Shown here piece after piece: positions 39,519 to 49,197 of a stretch of DNA of 64,000 nucleotides; the first letter of the stretch is position 1, and each line of letters starts with the position of its first letter. Position numbers and translations under genes: made by a program. Below the pieces are notes generated by a model. That model saw nothing but the letters and a program-made list of their open reading frames with translations. It was not told the DNA's origin and ran no database searches. This DNA comes from Methylorubrum populi (GTDB lineage: Bacteria; Pseudomonadota; Alphaproteobacteria; Rhizobiales; Beijerinckiaceae): contig JAQIIU010000003.1 in the NCBI GenBank assembly GCA_036946625.1, positions 755,961 to 819,960 on the forward strand, read 5' to 3'.

Positions 39519-42500
39519 CTATACCGCGAGCCGCTTGCCTTCGGGGTCGAGGAACACCGTGCCGCCGACCGTCGCCGCGTGGACGGTCTCGGGCATCGGC
39601 ACGTGGATCGTCTGCCCCTGGAGGGACTTGCCCCCCTCGATCACCGCCATGGCGATCGACCGGCCGAGCGTCTCGCTCCAGTAGGCGGAGGTGACGTGGC
39701 CGATCATCCGGCGCGGGATCGGCCCGTCGCGCTCGGCGACGATCTGCGCGCCCTCTTCGAGCACGACCTTCGGATCCTGCGTCAGCAGGCCGACGAGGTG
39801 CTTGCGGTCGGGCTTGAGCATGTCGGGCCGGGTGAGCGAGCGCTTGCCGACGAAGTCGGGCTTGGCCTTGCCGACCGCCCAGCCGATGCCGGCATCGTCC
39901 GGCGTCAGGGTGCCGTCCGTGTCCTGGCCGACGATGATGTAGCCCTTCTCGGCGCGCAGGACGTGCATCGTCTCCGTGCCGTAGGGCACGATGTCGTAGG
40001 GGCGTCCGCTCTCGTGGATCGCCTCCCAGACCGCCCGGCCGTAGCGGGCCGGGACGTTGATCTCGAAGCCGAGCTCGCCCGTGAAGCTGACCCGGAACAG
40101 GCGCGTCGGCACCCCGCAGATGCGGCCTTCCGCCACCGCCATGTGGGGGAAGCGCTCAGGGGAGAGGTCGATCCCCTCGACGAGCGGCGCGATCACCTTG
40201 CGGGCGCTCGGCCCCTGCACCGCGATCACCGCCCATTGCTCGGTGGTCGAGGTCAGCCAGACGTTCAGCTCCGGCCACTCGGTCTGGAGGTAGTCCTCCA
40301 TCATGTTGAGCACCCGCGCCGCTCCGCCCGTCGTCGTCGTGACGTGGAAGCGGTCGGGGGCCATGCGCCCGATCACGCCGTCGTCGCGGATGAAGCCGTC
40401 CTCGCCGAGCAACAGGCCGTAGCGGCAGCGCCCCGGCTCCAGCTTCGTCCAGGCGTTGGTGTACATCCGGTTCATGAAGGTCGCGGCGTCCGGGCCGACG
40501 ACCTCGATCTTGCCCAGCGTCGAGGCGTCGAACATGCCGACGCTGGCGCGAGTGCCGCGGCACTCGCGGGCGACGGCCGCGTGCATGTCCTCCCCGGCCT
40601 TCGGGAAGTAGCGGGCGCGCCGCCACAGGGAGACCGGCTCGTAGACGGCGCCGTGGGCCTCGGCCCAGGCGTCGATCGGCGTGCGCCGGGTGACCTCGAA
40701 CAGTCTGCCGCGGTTGTAGCCCGCGAAGGCCCCGAAGGTGGTCGGCGTGTAGGGCGGCCGGAAGGTCGTCAGGCCGACGCTCGGCGCGGCGCGCTCCAGC
40801 GCGTTCGCGGCGATCTGGAGGCCGTTGATGTTCGAGGTCTTGCCCTGGTCGGTCGCCATGCCGTTGGTGGTGTAGCGCTTGATGTGCTCCACCGAGCGGA
40901 AGCCCTCGCGGACGGCGAGGCGGATGTCCTTGGCCAGCACGTCGTTCTGGAAGTCGACGAAGGCCTTGGCGAAGCCGGCGTCGCGGTCGGTCGGCAGGTC
41001 GCGGCAGGCGATGCCGGACATCGACGCCTCGCCCCGCACCGCGAAGCTCCGGGCCTGCGCGGAAAACCCCGCATCGGTCGCCGCCGCGGCGCCGGCCGCG
41101 GCCCCGTCGGCGAGCGCCGCGTCGAGACCGAAGCGGCCGGTGCCGGCGCCCGCGCAGCGGCAGGCCTCGGTGGCCTGACCGGGGAGGAAGATCTGGTTCT
41201 CCTCGTCCCAGGTCAGCTTGCCGCCGGTATGCGAGAACAGGTGCAGGCTCGGCGTCCAGCCGCCGGACATCAGCAGCACGTCGCAGGCGACCCAGCGGCC
41301 GTTCCCGACCCTGCCGGACGCCTCGACCGGGTTCACCCGGACGCCGGAGACCCGCAGCCGCCCCTTCGTATCCGTCACGGTGCCGCCGCACAGGGTCTCG
41401 ATCCCCAAGGCCCGCGCCTCGGCGAGAAGATCCGGGGACACGCTCCGCCGCAGGTCGACGATCAGCGGCACCGCGGTGCCGGCGCGGGCGAGGTCGAAGG
41501 CGGCCGCCCAGGCCGAATCGTGCGAGGTCACGACCACGGCGCGCTCGCCGACGCGGACGCCGTAGCGGTTGAGGAAGCTGCGCGCGGCGCCCGCCAGCAT
41601 CACGCCCGGCCGGTCGTTGCCCGCGAAGACCAGCGGCTTCTCGATCGCGCCCTGCGCCAGCACGACCTGCTTGGCACGGACCTTCCAGAGCCGCTCCCGC
41701 GGCGCCCCCTCCGGCACGTCGGCCAGATGGTCGGTCAGCCGCTGGCACAACCCCAGGAAGTTCTGGTGATAGTAGCCGATCGCGGTGGTGCGGGTCAGGA
41801 CCGTGACGTTCGGCATCCCGGACAGGGTCCGCAGCGTCTCCGAGAGCCAGGTCCAGGCGGGGCGGCCGTCGATGGTCACCGCCGGCTCGGACAGGAGCCA
41901 GCCGCCGGCCTCCGCCTGCTCGTCGACGAGGATCACCCGGGCGCCGCCGCGGGCGCCCGCGAGCGCCGCCGCGAGCCCGCCGGCGCCGGCGCCGACGACC
42001 AGGAGGTCGCAATGGGCGTAGCGGGCGGCGTAGGTGTCGGGGTCGCGTTCGGTCGGCGGCTTGCCGAGGCCGGCCGCGCCCCGGATGACCGGCTCGTAGA
42101 CCTTGTTCCAGAAGGACTTCGGCCACATGAAGGTCTTGTAGTAGAAGCCCGCCGAGAACAGCATGGAGAGGCGGTCGTTGACCGCGCCGACATCGGTCCG
42201 CAGCGACGGCCAGCGGTTCTGGCTCGTGGTGCGGAAACCCTCGAAGATCTCCGCGGTCGTCGCCCGGGTGTTGGGCTCGTAGCGCCCGTTGCCGCGATCC
42301 GTGCCGACGAGGGCGTTCGGCTCCTCGCAGCCGGCCGAGAGGATGCCGCGCGGGCGGTGGTACTTGAAGGAGCGGCCGACGAGGTGGATGCCGTTGGCCA
42401 GCAGCGCCGCGGCCAGGGTGTCGCCCGCCCGTCCCGTCAGGCTGCGGCCGTCGAAGCTGAAGCGGACCGGCGCGCCGGCGGCGTTGCGGCCCCGGCCCGG

Positions 42501-42593
42501 CACGCGCAGGCTCTTCCCGGCGGAGCCCGTCGCCGGGGCCGCGGACGGCCGGGCTGCGGTGTCCGCGGTGTCGATCGCGCGGGAGCTGGTCAT
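39519..42593 (-). CDS. soxA: sarcosine oxidase, alpha subunit
   Basis: 1024 residues, usual SoxA length, from ATG 42593. N-terminal 2Fe-2S-like region (FSFDGRSLTGRAGDTLAAALLANGIHLVGRSFKYHRPRGILSAGCEEPNALV), NAD-binding Rossmann (CDLLVVGAGAGGLAAALAGARGGARVILVDEQ), second dinucleotide region, and a C-terminal aminomethyltransferase domain (ASVGMFDASTLGKIEVVGPDAATFMNRMYTNAW, GEDGFIRDDGV, DAGIGWAVGKAKPDFVGKRSL) that binds tetrahydrofolate. It oxidises sarcosine to glycine, passing C1 to THF. ATGA overlap with soxD. Confidence 0.96.
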   Translation of the reverse strand: MTSSRAIDTADTAARPSAAPATGSAGKSLRVPGRGRNAAGAPVRFSFDGRSLTGRAGDTLAAALLANGIHLVGRSFKYHRPRGILSAGCEEPNALVGTDRGNGRYEPNTRATTAEIFEGFRTTSQNRWPSLRTDVGAVNDRLSMLFSAGFYYKTFMWPKSFWNKVYEPVIRGAAGLGKPPTERDPDTYAARYAHCDLLVVGAGAGGLAAALAGARGGARVILVDEQAEAGGWLLSEPAVTIDGRPAWTWLSETLRTLSGMPNVTVLTRTTAIGYYHQNFLGLCQRLTDHLADVPEGAPRERLWKVRAKQVVLAQGAIEKPLVFAGNDRPGVMLAGAARSFLNRYGVRVGERAVVVTSHDSAWAAAFDLARAGTAVPLIVDLRRSVSPDLLAEARALGIETLCGGTVTDTKGRLRVSGVRVNPVEASGRVGNGRWVACDVLLMSGGWTPSLHLFSHTGGKLTWDEENQIFLPGQATEACRCAGAGTGRFGLDAALADGAAAGAAAATDAGFSAQARSFAVRGEASMSGIACRDLPTDRDAGFAKAFVDFQNDVLAKDIRLAVREGFRSVEHIKRYTTNGMATDQGKTSNINGLQIAANALERAAPSVGLTTFRPPYTPTTFGAFAGYNRGRLFEVTRRTPIDAWAEAHGAVYEPVSLWRRARYFPKAGEDMHAAVARECRGTRASVGMFDASTLGKIEVVGPDAATFMNRMYTNAWTKLEPGRCRYGLLLGEDGFIRDDGVIGRMAPDRFHVTTTTGGAARVLNMMEDYLQTEWPELNVWLTSTTEQWAVIAVQGPSARKVIAPLVEGIDLSPERFPHMAVAEGRICGVPTRLFRVSFTGELGFEINVPARYGRAVWEAIHESGRPYDIVPYGTETMHVLRAEKGYIIVGQDTDGTLTPDDAGIGWAVGKAKPDFVGKRSLTRPDMLKPDRKHLVGLLTQDPKVVLEEGAQIVAERDGPIPRRMIGHVTSAYWSETLGRSIAMAVIEGGKSLQGQTIHVPMPETVHAATVGGTVFLDPEGKRLAV

Positions 42594-42892
42594 CGCCGGG
42601 CACCTTCGGGCGCGAGGGCGGAGGGGCGCGCTTCGCCGGCCTTGTAGGTCGCGGCGAACTTGTCCGTGACGGTGTCGCGGGCGGCGTTGAAGAAGCGCCC
42701 GCAGCCGTTGATGTGGCGCCAGCGCTCGAAGTGCAGGCCGCGGGTGTTGCTGCGGATGTAGAGGTGGTCGCGCCATGCCTCGTCGCCGAGGGCGGCGGGG
42801 TCGGCCGGGCGGGCGATGTGGGCCTCGCCCGCGTAGGCGAACTCGATCTCGGGGCGCGCCGCGGCGCAGTAGGGGCAGGTGATGAGGAGCAC
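42590..42892 (-). CDS. soxD: sarcosine oxidase, delta subunit
   Basis: 100 residues: LLITCPYCAAARPEIEFAYAGEAHIARP, WRDHLYIRSNTRGLHFERWRHINGCGRFFNAARDTVTDKF. Zn ligands include the CPYC Cys pair, a His and GCGRFFNxxRDTxT. Its stop overlaps the soxA start (ATGA) and it follows soxB by 13 bp. All as in the standard soxBDAG operon. Confidence 0.95.
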   Translation of the reverse strand: MLLITCPYCAAARPEIEFAYAGEAHIARPADPAALGDEAWRDHLYIRSNTRGLHFERWRHINGCGRFFNAARDTVTDKFAATYKAGEARPSALAPEGARR

Positions 42893-42905
42893 GGATGAGT
42901 CCCTC

Positions 42906-44159
42906 TCAGTGTGCGACGGCCGCGGCCGCCGCCTCGTCGATGAGGCGGCCGGTGGTGAAGCGCTCGATCGTGAAGGGGGCGTTGATCGGGTGCGGCTCGT
43001 CGCGCGCGATCGTATGGGCGAAGACGTTGGCGGCGCCCGGCGTCGCCTTGAAGCCGCCGGTGCCCCAGCCGCAATTGACGTAGAGGCCCGGCACGGGGGT
43101 CCTGGCCACGATCGGCGAGCGGTCGGGGGTCACGTCGACGATGCCGCCCCATTTGCGCAGCATGCGCATGCGCGTGAAGATCGGGAACACCTCGCAGATC
43201 GCCGCGAGGGTGTGCTCGATCAGCGGCAGGCCGCCGCGCTGGCTGTAGGAGACGTACTGGTCCGTGCCGGAGCCGATGACGAGCTCGCCCTTGTCGGACT
43301 GGCTCATGTAGGCGTGGACCGTGTTGGACATGACCACGCAGGGGAAGGCCGGCTTGACCGGCTCCGAGACCAGCGCCTGGAGCGGATAGCTCTCCAGCGG
43401 CAGCCGCACGTCGGCGGTTCCCATCACCACCGAGGTGCTGCCGGCGGCCGAGACCGCGACCTTCTTCGCCTTGATGAAGCCGCGCGCGGTCTCGACCCCG
43501 CTGACGTGGCCCGAAGCGTCGCGCCGGATGCCGATCACCGGGCAGTTCTGGACGATGTCGACGCCGCGCGCCGCCGCGCCGCGGGCGTAGCCCCAGGCCA
43601 CCGCGTCGTGGCGGGCGACGCCGCCGCGCCGCTGCAGCGCGGCGCCGACCACAGGGTAGCGCGCGTCGGGCGCGATGTTGAGGGCGGGGCAGAAGTCCTT
43701 GGCCTGCTGCGCGCTCAGCCACTCGTTGTCGATGCCGTTGAGGCGGTTCGAGTGGATGTGGCGCCGGAAGCTCTGCTCGTCGTGCACCGTGTGCGCGAGC
43801 ATCATGACGCCGCGCTGCGAGAACATGACGTTGTAGTTGAGTTCCTGGCTGAGACCCTCCCACAGCTTCATGGCGTGCTCGTACAGGCGCGCGCTCTCGT
43901 CGTAGAGGTAGTTCGAGCGGATGATGGTGGTGTTGCGGCCCGTGTTGCCGCCGCCGAGCCAGCCCTTGTCGATGACGGCGACGTTGGTGATGCCGTGCTC
44001 CTTGGCGAGGTAGTAGGCGGCGCCCAGGCCGTGGCCGCCCGCGCCCACGACGACGACGTCGTACTCGGCCTTCGGCTCGGCATCCGGCCATTGCGGCTGC
44101 CAGCCCTTGTTGCCGGTCAGCGCCTTCGCAAGCAGGGCGGGGAACGAGAAGTGGCTCAT
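42906..44159 (-). CDS. soxB: sarcosine oxidase, beta subunit
   Basis: 417 residues from ATG 44159 (SHFSFPALLAKAL, the usual start); ATG 44186 also in frame. FAD-binding DAO fold: YDVVVVGAGGHGLGAAYYLAKEHGITNVAVIDKGWLGGGNTGRNTTIIRSNYL, CPVIGIRRDASGHVSGVETARG, VDVTPDRSPIVARTPVPGLYVNCGWGTGGFKATPGA. First gene of the leftward soxBDAG operon, divergent from the GlxA-type regulator across ~180 bp. Confidence 0.95.
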   Translation of the reverse strand: MSHFSFPALLAKALTGNKGWQPQWPDAEPKAEYDVVVVGAGGHGLGAAYYLAKEHGITNVAVIDKGWLGGGNTGRNTTIIRSNYLYDESARLYEHAMKLWEGLSQELNYNVMFSQRGVMMLAHTVHDEQSFRRHIHSNRLNGIDNEWLSAQQAKDFCPALNIAPDARYPVVGAALQRRGGVARHDAVAWGYARGAAARGVDIVQNCPVIGIRRDASGHVSGVETARGFIKAKKVAVSAAGSTSVVMGTADVRLPLESYPLQALVSEPVKPAFPCVVMSNTVHAYMSQSDKGELVIGSGTDQYVSYSQRGGLPLIEHTLAAICEVFPIFTRMRMLRKWGGIVDVTPDRSPIVARTPVPGLYVNCGWGTGGFKATPGAANVFAHTIARDEPHPINAPFTIERFTTGRLIDEAAAAAVAH

Positions 44160-44342
44160 GACGGGGTCCTTGGCCGGATCGGACATCCCTAATCTCCGGC
44201 TGTCCCGCGAGACAGAACGATTGCGTCAAGTTAGGCTGATGTTCGCGACAGCCCGGACGACACCCGACCGCGTCGCGATCACAGGCTCGGTTTCCGAGCC
44301 GGTGTCCACCGTCGCCGAGGTTCCGGGAGGAGGTCTTCCGCC

Positions 44343-45362
44343 ATGCAGCCCGACCGGCAACCCGCCGCCGGCACGCCGCCCCGCGTCCGCCTGCGCGTCG
44401 GCTTCATCCTGGCGCGGCGCTTCACCCTGTGCGCCTTCGCGAATTTCGTGGACGTGCTGCGTCTCGCGGCGGACGAGGGCGACCGCAGCCGGCCGATCCT
44501 GTGCGAATGGGTAATCCTGTCCGACAGCATGGAGCCGGTGACGTCGAGCTGCGGCGTCGTCGTCCAGCCCGATACCCGCCTCGACCGCGCGCCCCCCTTC
44601 GACTACGTCGTCGTCGTCGGCGGGCTGATCAACGAGATCCCGAATCTCGGGCTCGGCCTCGTCCGCTTCCTGCGGACGGCCGCGGCCGATCGCGTCCCGC
44701 TGGTCGGCGTCTGCACGGGCGCATTCATCCTGCACCGCGCCGGGCTGATGGACGGGTATCGCTGCTGCGTGAACTGGTTCCACCACGCCGATTTCCTGGA
44801 GCAGTTCGACGGGCTCCTGCCGGTCTCCGACCGGATCTTCGTCATCGATCGCGACCGCCTGACCTGCTCCGGCGGCGCCAGTTCGGCCCATCTCGCGGCC
44901 CATCTCGTGGAGAAGCACGTCGGCATCGCCCCGGCGCGCAAGAGCCTGCAGATCATGATCATCGACGAGGGGGCGCGGGCGGACAAGGCGCAGCCCGGGA
45001 TTCCCCTGGACCTCGTGTCGGGCGACGACGCGATCAAGCGCGCGCTGCTCCACATGCGCCAGAACATCGAGACGCCGCTCACCGTCGCCGAGATCGCGCG
45101 CCGCGTCGGGATCGCGCGGCGCAGCCTGGAGCGCCGGTTCGAGCGGCTTCTCGGTCGTTCCCCGAGCGACTGCTACGTGGCCATGCGCCTGGATCAGGCC
45201 GATCTTCTTCTGAAGAACACCGATCGGACGGTCGCGGCGATCGCGGCGGCGACGGGCTTCTGCGACACCTCGCATTTCACCCGGACCTACCGCCAGCATC
45301 GCGGCTCGGTGCCCTCGCGCGACCGAAGGCGTTCGCGCGCGCCGGAGGCGGCGGCCCCGTGA
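44343..45362 (+). CDS. GlxA/GbdR-type AraC regulator (DJ-1/PfpI plus HTH_18)
   Basis: 339 residues. N-terminal DJ-1/PfpI domain (RVGFILARRFTLCAFANFVDVLRLAADEG, FDYVVVVGG, LVGVCTGAFILHRAGLMDGYRCCVNWFHH). C-terminal AraC double HTH (ETPLTVAEIARRVGIARRSLERRFERLLGRSPSDCYVAMRLDQADLLLKNT, VAAIAAATGFCDTSHFTRTYRQHRG). GlxA-like regulators such as GbdR activate glycine-betaine, dimethylglycine and sarcosine catabolic genes. Divergence from soxB strongly supports that role here. Confidence 0.9.
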   Translation: MQPDRQPAAGTPPRVRLRVGFILARRFTLCAFANFVDVLRLAADEGDRSRPILCEWVILSDSMEPVTSSCGVVVQPDTRLDRAPPFDYVVVVGGLINEIPNLGLGLVRFLRTAAADRVPLVGVCTGAFILHRAGLMDGYRCCVNWFHHADFLEQFDGLLPVSDRIFVIDRDRLTCSGGASSAHLAAHLVEKHVGIAPARKSLQIMIIDEGARADKAQPGIPLDLVSGDDAIKRALLHMRQNIETPLTVAEIARRVGIARRSLERRFERLLGRSPSDCYVAMRLDQADLLLKNTDRTVAAIAAATGFCDTSHFTRTYRQHRGSVPSRDRRRSRAPEAAAP

Positions 45363-45510
45363 CGATGCGCCGGCCGGTCCACGTCCGGGATCGGTGGGAA
45401 CGGGCTTCCGGGCATCCTCCCCGCCCGGTCGCCGAAGGCCGCGCGCATCGGCTCGGTCGCGAAGAGCGGGCCGAGCAGGCCCGAATCGAGGGAAGAGAGG
45501 CTCATCGCCG

Positions 45511-46347
45511 TCAGGCCGGAAGGCCGAGAACGGCGCGGGCTTCGGTGGGCGTCGCGATGCGGCGGCCGTGCCGGTCGGCCGCCTCGACGGCCAGGCCCAC
45601 CAGTTCGGCGTTGCTGCCCGCCAGCCGCTCCCGCGTGATCCGGATGTTGTCCTCCAGCCCGGTGCGCACCGCGTCGGCGCCGCGGGCGAGCGCCCATTCC
45701 ATCACGCGCGCCTGCTCGCGCCCGATCCCGGCCGCCGTCCAGGTCGCCTGCGGCAGCACTCGGCGCAATTCGCCGAGCAGGATATCGAGCAGGTGCTCCT
45801 GCGCCGGCATCGCGTTCCGCACGCCCATCACGAACTGCACGTGGGGCCGCGCGTCCATCAGCCCGGCCTCGACCAGACGCTTGGCTCCGTGCAGGTGCGA
45901 CAGGTCGAAGATCTCGATCTCCGGTCGGATCGCGTACGCCTTCATCCGGGTGGCGAGGTCGGTCACCAGGGTGGTGTGGTTCTCGTAGACGATGCTCGGG
46001 AAGTTGACCGAGCCGGTCGAGAGCGAGGCCATGTCGGGCCGGTGCGCCAGGGACAGGCCGCGGCTCGCCGGATCGCGCCCGCGTCCGCCGGTGGAGAACT
46101 GGACGATCATGCCGGGGCAGTGCCGGCGCAGCCCCTCCTGTACGGCGGCGAACTTTTCCGGGTCGGACGAGGGTGTCTCGTCGTCGTTGCGCACGTGGAT
46201 GTGGGCGAGCGTGGCGCCCGCCTCGAAGGCCTGATGCGTCGATTCGATCTGCTCGGAGACCGTGATCGGCACCGCCGGATTGTCCGCCTTGCGCGGCACC
46301 GAACCGGTGATGGCCACCGCGATCACGAGGGGAGCGGAGTTGGTCAT
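45511..46347 (-). CDS. BKACE (DUF849) beta-keto acid cleavage enzyme
   Basis: 278 residues from ATG 46347. Zn-binding TIM barrel of the BKACE family: VIAVAITGSVPRKADNPAVPITVSEQIESTHQAFEAGATLAHIHVRNDDETPSSDPEKF (HxH metal site), MIVQFSTGGRGRDPASRG, ALARGADAVRTGLEDNIRI (catalytic RxGxEDN). BKACEs condense a beta-keto acid with acetyl-CoA. The member acting on 3-dehydrocarnitine yields glycine betaine, which would fit the neighbouring betaine/sarcosine genes. Substrate is inferred from context. Confidence 0.85.
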   Translation of the reverse strand: MTNSAPLVIAVAITGSVPRKADNPAVPITVSEQIESTHQAFEAGATLAHIHVRNDDETPSSDPEKFAAVQEGLRRHCPGMIVQFSTGGRGRDPASRGLSLAHRPDMASLSTGSVNFPSIVYENHTTLVTDLATRMKAYAIRPEIEIFDLSHLHGAKRLVEAGLMDARPHVQFVMGVRNAMPAQEHLLDILLGELRRVLPQATWTAAGIGREQARVMEWALARGADAVRTGLEDNIRITRERLAGSNAELVGLAVEAADRHGRRIATPTEARAVLGLPA

Positions 46348-46357
46348 GGCAAACGCC

Positions 46358-46655
46358 TCACAGATCGAAGAAGACGGTCTCGTCACGTCCGCGAAGGACG
46401 ATGTCGAAACGGTATCGGCGGCGCATCGGCGACGCGCTGTGCGATCAGCGTCGCGCACCGCGCCTCGGGCATCGGCGAAGTAGAGCCGCGTCGCGAGCCG
46501 CTTCAGCGACCCGCGAGCGAACACCCCGACGGCGATGTGCGGAGCCTGCGGGGCGTCGCCGCCGATCCTGGCCGGAACCCGCGGCCGGGATGCAGGATGC
46601 GGAAACGGAATTCCCCCTCTGCGCTCACCGCCGCCCGGCCGAAGCCGATGAAGCC
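46358..46655 (-). pseudogene. pcaG: protocatechuate 3,4-dioxygenase alpha subunit, C-terminal remnant
   Basis: Fragments in shifting frames, read leftward: IGFGRAAVSAEGEFRFRILHPG, then PQAPHIAVGVFARGSLKRLATRLYFAD, and at the very end RDETVFFDL-stop (TGA 46360-46358). These correspond in order to the second half of PcaG. At least two frame changes and the absent N-terminal half mark it as a relic. It ends 11 bp before the BKACE start, so it once preceded it in an aromatic or beta-ketoadipate-like operon. Confidence 0.6.
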
Positions 46656-46960
46656 GGCTACAAGGGCTTCTGGAAGGAGCGGCCGAACGACTGGATCGGC
46701 CTCGGCTTCGGCCGGACGATCGCCAACCCGCGCCGCGTGAGAGCCTCATCCTCGCCCGACGCCTTCCTCGGCGCAGCGAACGCGATCCCGACCCAGGAGC
46801 GTTTTCTCGAAGCCTTCTACAACATCGCCCTCACCCCCGACGTCGTGGTGCGGCCCAACGTCCAGTACATCAACCACTCGAGCGGAACGACCATTCGGCC
46901 CGACGTGGTGGTGCTCTGCGTGAAATCGGCGATCGCTTTCCGAGGCCGCCGCCTCACGCC
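46656..46960 (+). pseudogene. OprB-type carbohydrate porin, C-terminal fragment
   Basis: About 100 codons of beta-barrel end: YKGFWKERPNDWIGLGFGRTIANPRR, QERFLEAFYNIALTPDVVVRPNVQYINHSSGTT, DVVVLCVKSAIAF. The pattern TxxVxEaFYxixvtPwlxlrPdxQYixxP and a terminal Phe is that of OprB porins. The 5' part is gone at the pcaG junction, and the stop after the terminal Phe is lost at the IS630 remnant. Confidence 0.55.
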
Positions 46961-46972
46961 GCATTCCGCTCA

Positions 46973-47087
46973 TACCAATCGGCATGGCTCATCACCGATA
47001 GGCCCAGTCGCGCCGTGCGAGGGACATGATCGTCCAGGCTCGTGCGATCAGCTCGTTCCAGGCCTCGCAACACGGATCGAGGATGTC
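46973..47087 (-). mobile_element. IS630-family terminal remnant (copy 1)
   Basis: About 115 bp with the IS630 transposase tail (DILDPCCEAWNELIARAWTIMSLARRDWAYR-stop) and the element end TACCAATCGGCATGGCTC at 46975 on. An almost identical piece in opposite orientation lies at 52655-52778. It replaces the 3' part of the integrase gene upstream. Confidence 0.65.
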
Positions 47088-47411
47088 CGCGTAGAAGGCG
47101 ACGATCCGGTCGCCGAGCCACTTTTCGCCGAATTCCCCGAAGCTCTTGGCTTCCTTCAGCCGCCGCTTCTCGATCGCAGGGGACCGCCCTTCGCTGACGG
47201 CCCGCCTTGCATCGATGCAAAGTTCGCGAGCCCGGGCGAGTGAGATTCCGTTGCGTCCGTACTTCCCGAGATAGACGGTCTCGCGCTGCCCGTTGAGGCG
47301 AAACGACATCGCTCCCGAAGGCATGATGCGCACGTACATGCCGTCCCGATCGGCAACTTTGTACATTTTACTCTGCTGCTTCAGTGGCTTGATCGCAGCA
47401 TTCGCCAGCAT
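47088..47411 (-). pseudogene. tyrosine integrase, N-terminal fragment next to guaA
   Basis: ATG 47411 has a near-perfect GGAGGTGA site. LANAAIKPLKQQSKMYKVADRDGMYVRIMPSGAMSFRLNGQRETVYLGKYGRNGISLARARELCIDARRAVSEGRSPAIEKRR is an arm-type DNA-binding (DUF4102) domain. After GEFGEKWLGDRIVAF it is cut by the IS630 remnant, losing the catalytic domain. It lies 220 bp from the 3' end of guaA, a known attachment site for genomic islands, and probably marks a former insertion there. Confidence 0.75.
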
Positions 47412-47631
47412 TTCCGCGTCACCTCCAAAAAGTACCGTCAAGGACCTTGTCTGCCCTGACCGTACTTTTGATTTCGGGGCGGATCAATATGGGCGAGACC
47501 GTTACGCGGGCCGCCAAGCCCGATCTCTGTCCACCGATAGTAGCCGATAGGCACAGGGATAATTTTTATTATTTGTCAGCGTGTTATATATTAATGTGGC
47601 GTAGTTTCGGATACTCCCAGAGGGGCAAAAA

Positions 47632-49197
47632 TCATTCCCACTCGATCGTGCCGGGCGGCTTCGAGGTGATGTCGTACGTCACCCGGTTGATGCCCTTCAC
47701 CTCGTTGATGATCCGCGTGGCGACGCGGCCGAGGAAGGCCATGTCGAAGGGGTAGAAGTCGGCGGTCATGCCGTCGACCGAGGTCACGGCGCGCAACGCG
47801 CAGACGTGGTCGTAGGTACGCCCGTCGCCCATCACGCCGACCGTCTTCACCGGCAGGATCACCGCGAAGGCCTGCCAGATCGTGTCGTAGAGCCCGGCCT
47901 GCCGGATCTCGTCGAGATAGATCGCGTCGGCCTTGCGCAGGGCCTCCAGCTTCTCGCGGGTGATGACACCGGGGCAGCGGATGGCGAGGCCCGGGCCGGG
48001 GAAGGGGTGGCGGCCGACGAAGGTCTCGGGCAGGCCGAGTTCACGCCCGAGCAGCCGCACCTCGTCCTTGAACAATTCGCGCAGCGGCTCGACGAGCCGC
48101 ATGTTCATGCGCTCGGGCAGGCCGCCGACATTGTGGTGGCTCTTGATCGTCACCGAGGGGCCGCCGGAGAACGACACGCTCTCGATCACGTCCGGGTAGA
48201 GCGTGCCCTGCGCCAGGAACGCCGCGCCGCCGATCTTCTTGGCTTCGGTCTCGAACACGTCGATGAACAGCCGGCCGATGGTCTTGCGCTTCACCTCCGG
48301 GTCGTCGACGCCTTCCAGCGCGCCGATGAACAGATCCTGCGCCTGAACATGGACGAGGGGGATGTTGTAGTGGTCGCGGAACAGGCGGACCACCTCGTCG
48401 CCTTCGCCGAAACGCATCAGGCCGTGATCGACGAAGACGCAGGTGAGCTGGTCGCCGATCGCCTCGTGGATCAGCACCGCCGCCACCGAGGAATCGACGC
48501 CGCCGGACAGGCCGCAGATCACCCTCTCGGTGCCGACCTGCTCGCGGATCTTGGCGATCGCCTCCTCGCGATAGGTCCCCATGGTCCAGTCGCCGGAGCA
48601 GCCGGCGATGTCGCGCACGAAGTTGCGGATCAGGAGCGCGCCATGGGGCGTATGGTGCACCTCCGGGTGGAACTGGACGGCGTAGTAGTGCCGCGCCTCG
48701 TCCGCGACCGCGGCGAAGGGCGCGTTGCGCGAGAGCGCGATGGTGGTGAAGCCGTCGGGCAGCTTGGTGACCCGGTCGCCGTGGCTCATCCAGACCGGAT
48801 ATTTCTCACCCGTGTGCCAGACGCCCTTGAACAGCGGCGAGTCGGAAAGAATCTCGACCTCGGCCCGGCCGAACTCGGCGTGGTGGCCGCCTTCGACCTC
48901 GCCGCCGAGCTGAGCCGCCATGGTCTGCTGGCCGTAGCAGATGCCGAAGACCGGCACGCCGGATTCGAAGATTTTCTGAGGCGCGCGCGGGGAGAGGTCC
49001 GTGGTGACGGATTCAGGGCCGCCCGAGAGGATCACGCCCTTGGGCCGGTGCGCGTCGAAGGCGGCCTCGGCCTTGGTGAAGGGCACGATCTCGCAATAGA
49101 CGCCCTCCTCGCGCACGCGGCGGGCGATGAGCTGCGTCACCTGGGAGCCGAAATCGACGATCAGGATCTTGTCGTGGTGGGAGGTGTCGATGGTCAT
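47632..49197 (-). CDS. guaA: GMP synthase (glutamine-hydrolysing)
   Basis: 521 residues from ATG 49197. Class I glutamine amidotransferase domain ([17 protein letters not shown] with the nucleophile Cys; [11 protein letters not shown] with His/Glu), then the ATP-pyrophosphatase domain ([24 protein letters not shown]) and the dimerisation C-terminus ending KPPGTIEWE. It converts XMP to GMP in purine synthesis. Complete. The 3' end is the probable attachment site for the adjacent integrase fragment. Confidence 0.98.
   Translation of the reverse strand: MTIDTSHHDKILIVDFGSQVTQLIARRVREEGVYCEIVPFTKAEAAFDAHRPKGVILSGGPESVTTDLSPRAPQKIFESGVPVFGICYGQQTMAAQLGGEVEGGHHAEFGRAEVEILSDSPLFKGVWHTGEKYPVWMSHGDRVTKLPDGFTTIALSRNAPFAAVADEARHYYAVQFHPEVHHTPHGALLIRNFVRDIAGCSGDWTMGTYREEAIAKIREQVGTERVICGLSGGVDSSVAAVLIHEAIGDQLTCVFVDHGLMRFGEGDEVVRLFRDHYNIPLVHVQAQDLFIGALEGVDDPEVKRKTIGRLFIDVFETEAKKIGGAAFLAQGTLYPDVIESVSFSGGPSVTIKSHHNVGGLPERMNMRLVEPLRELFKDEVRLLGRELGLPETFVGRHPFPGPGLAIRCPGVITREKLEALRKADAIYLDEIRQAGLYDTIWQAFAVILPVKTVGVMGDGRTYDHVCALRAVTSVDGMTADFYPFDMAFLGRVATRIINEVKGINRVTYDITSKPPGTIEWE

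Noticed and set aside
39054..42647. 1197-codon open frame on the + strand
   Set aside because: Antisense to soxA/soxD. Composition is Arg/Gly/Asp-rich without motifs, as expected opposite a high-GC gene.
40156..44229. 1357-codon open frame on the - strand
   Set aside because: Same strand as soxA/soxB but a shifted frame, low-complexity Arg/Pro; the sox subunits in the other frames have full motifs.
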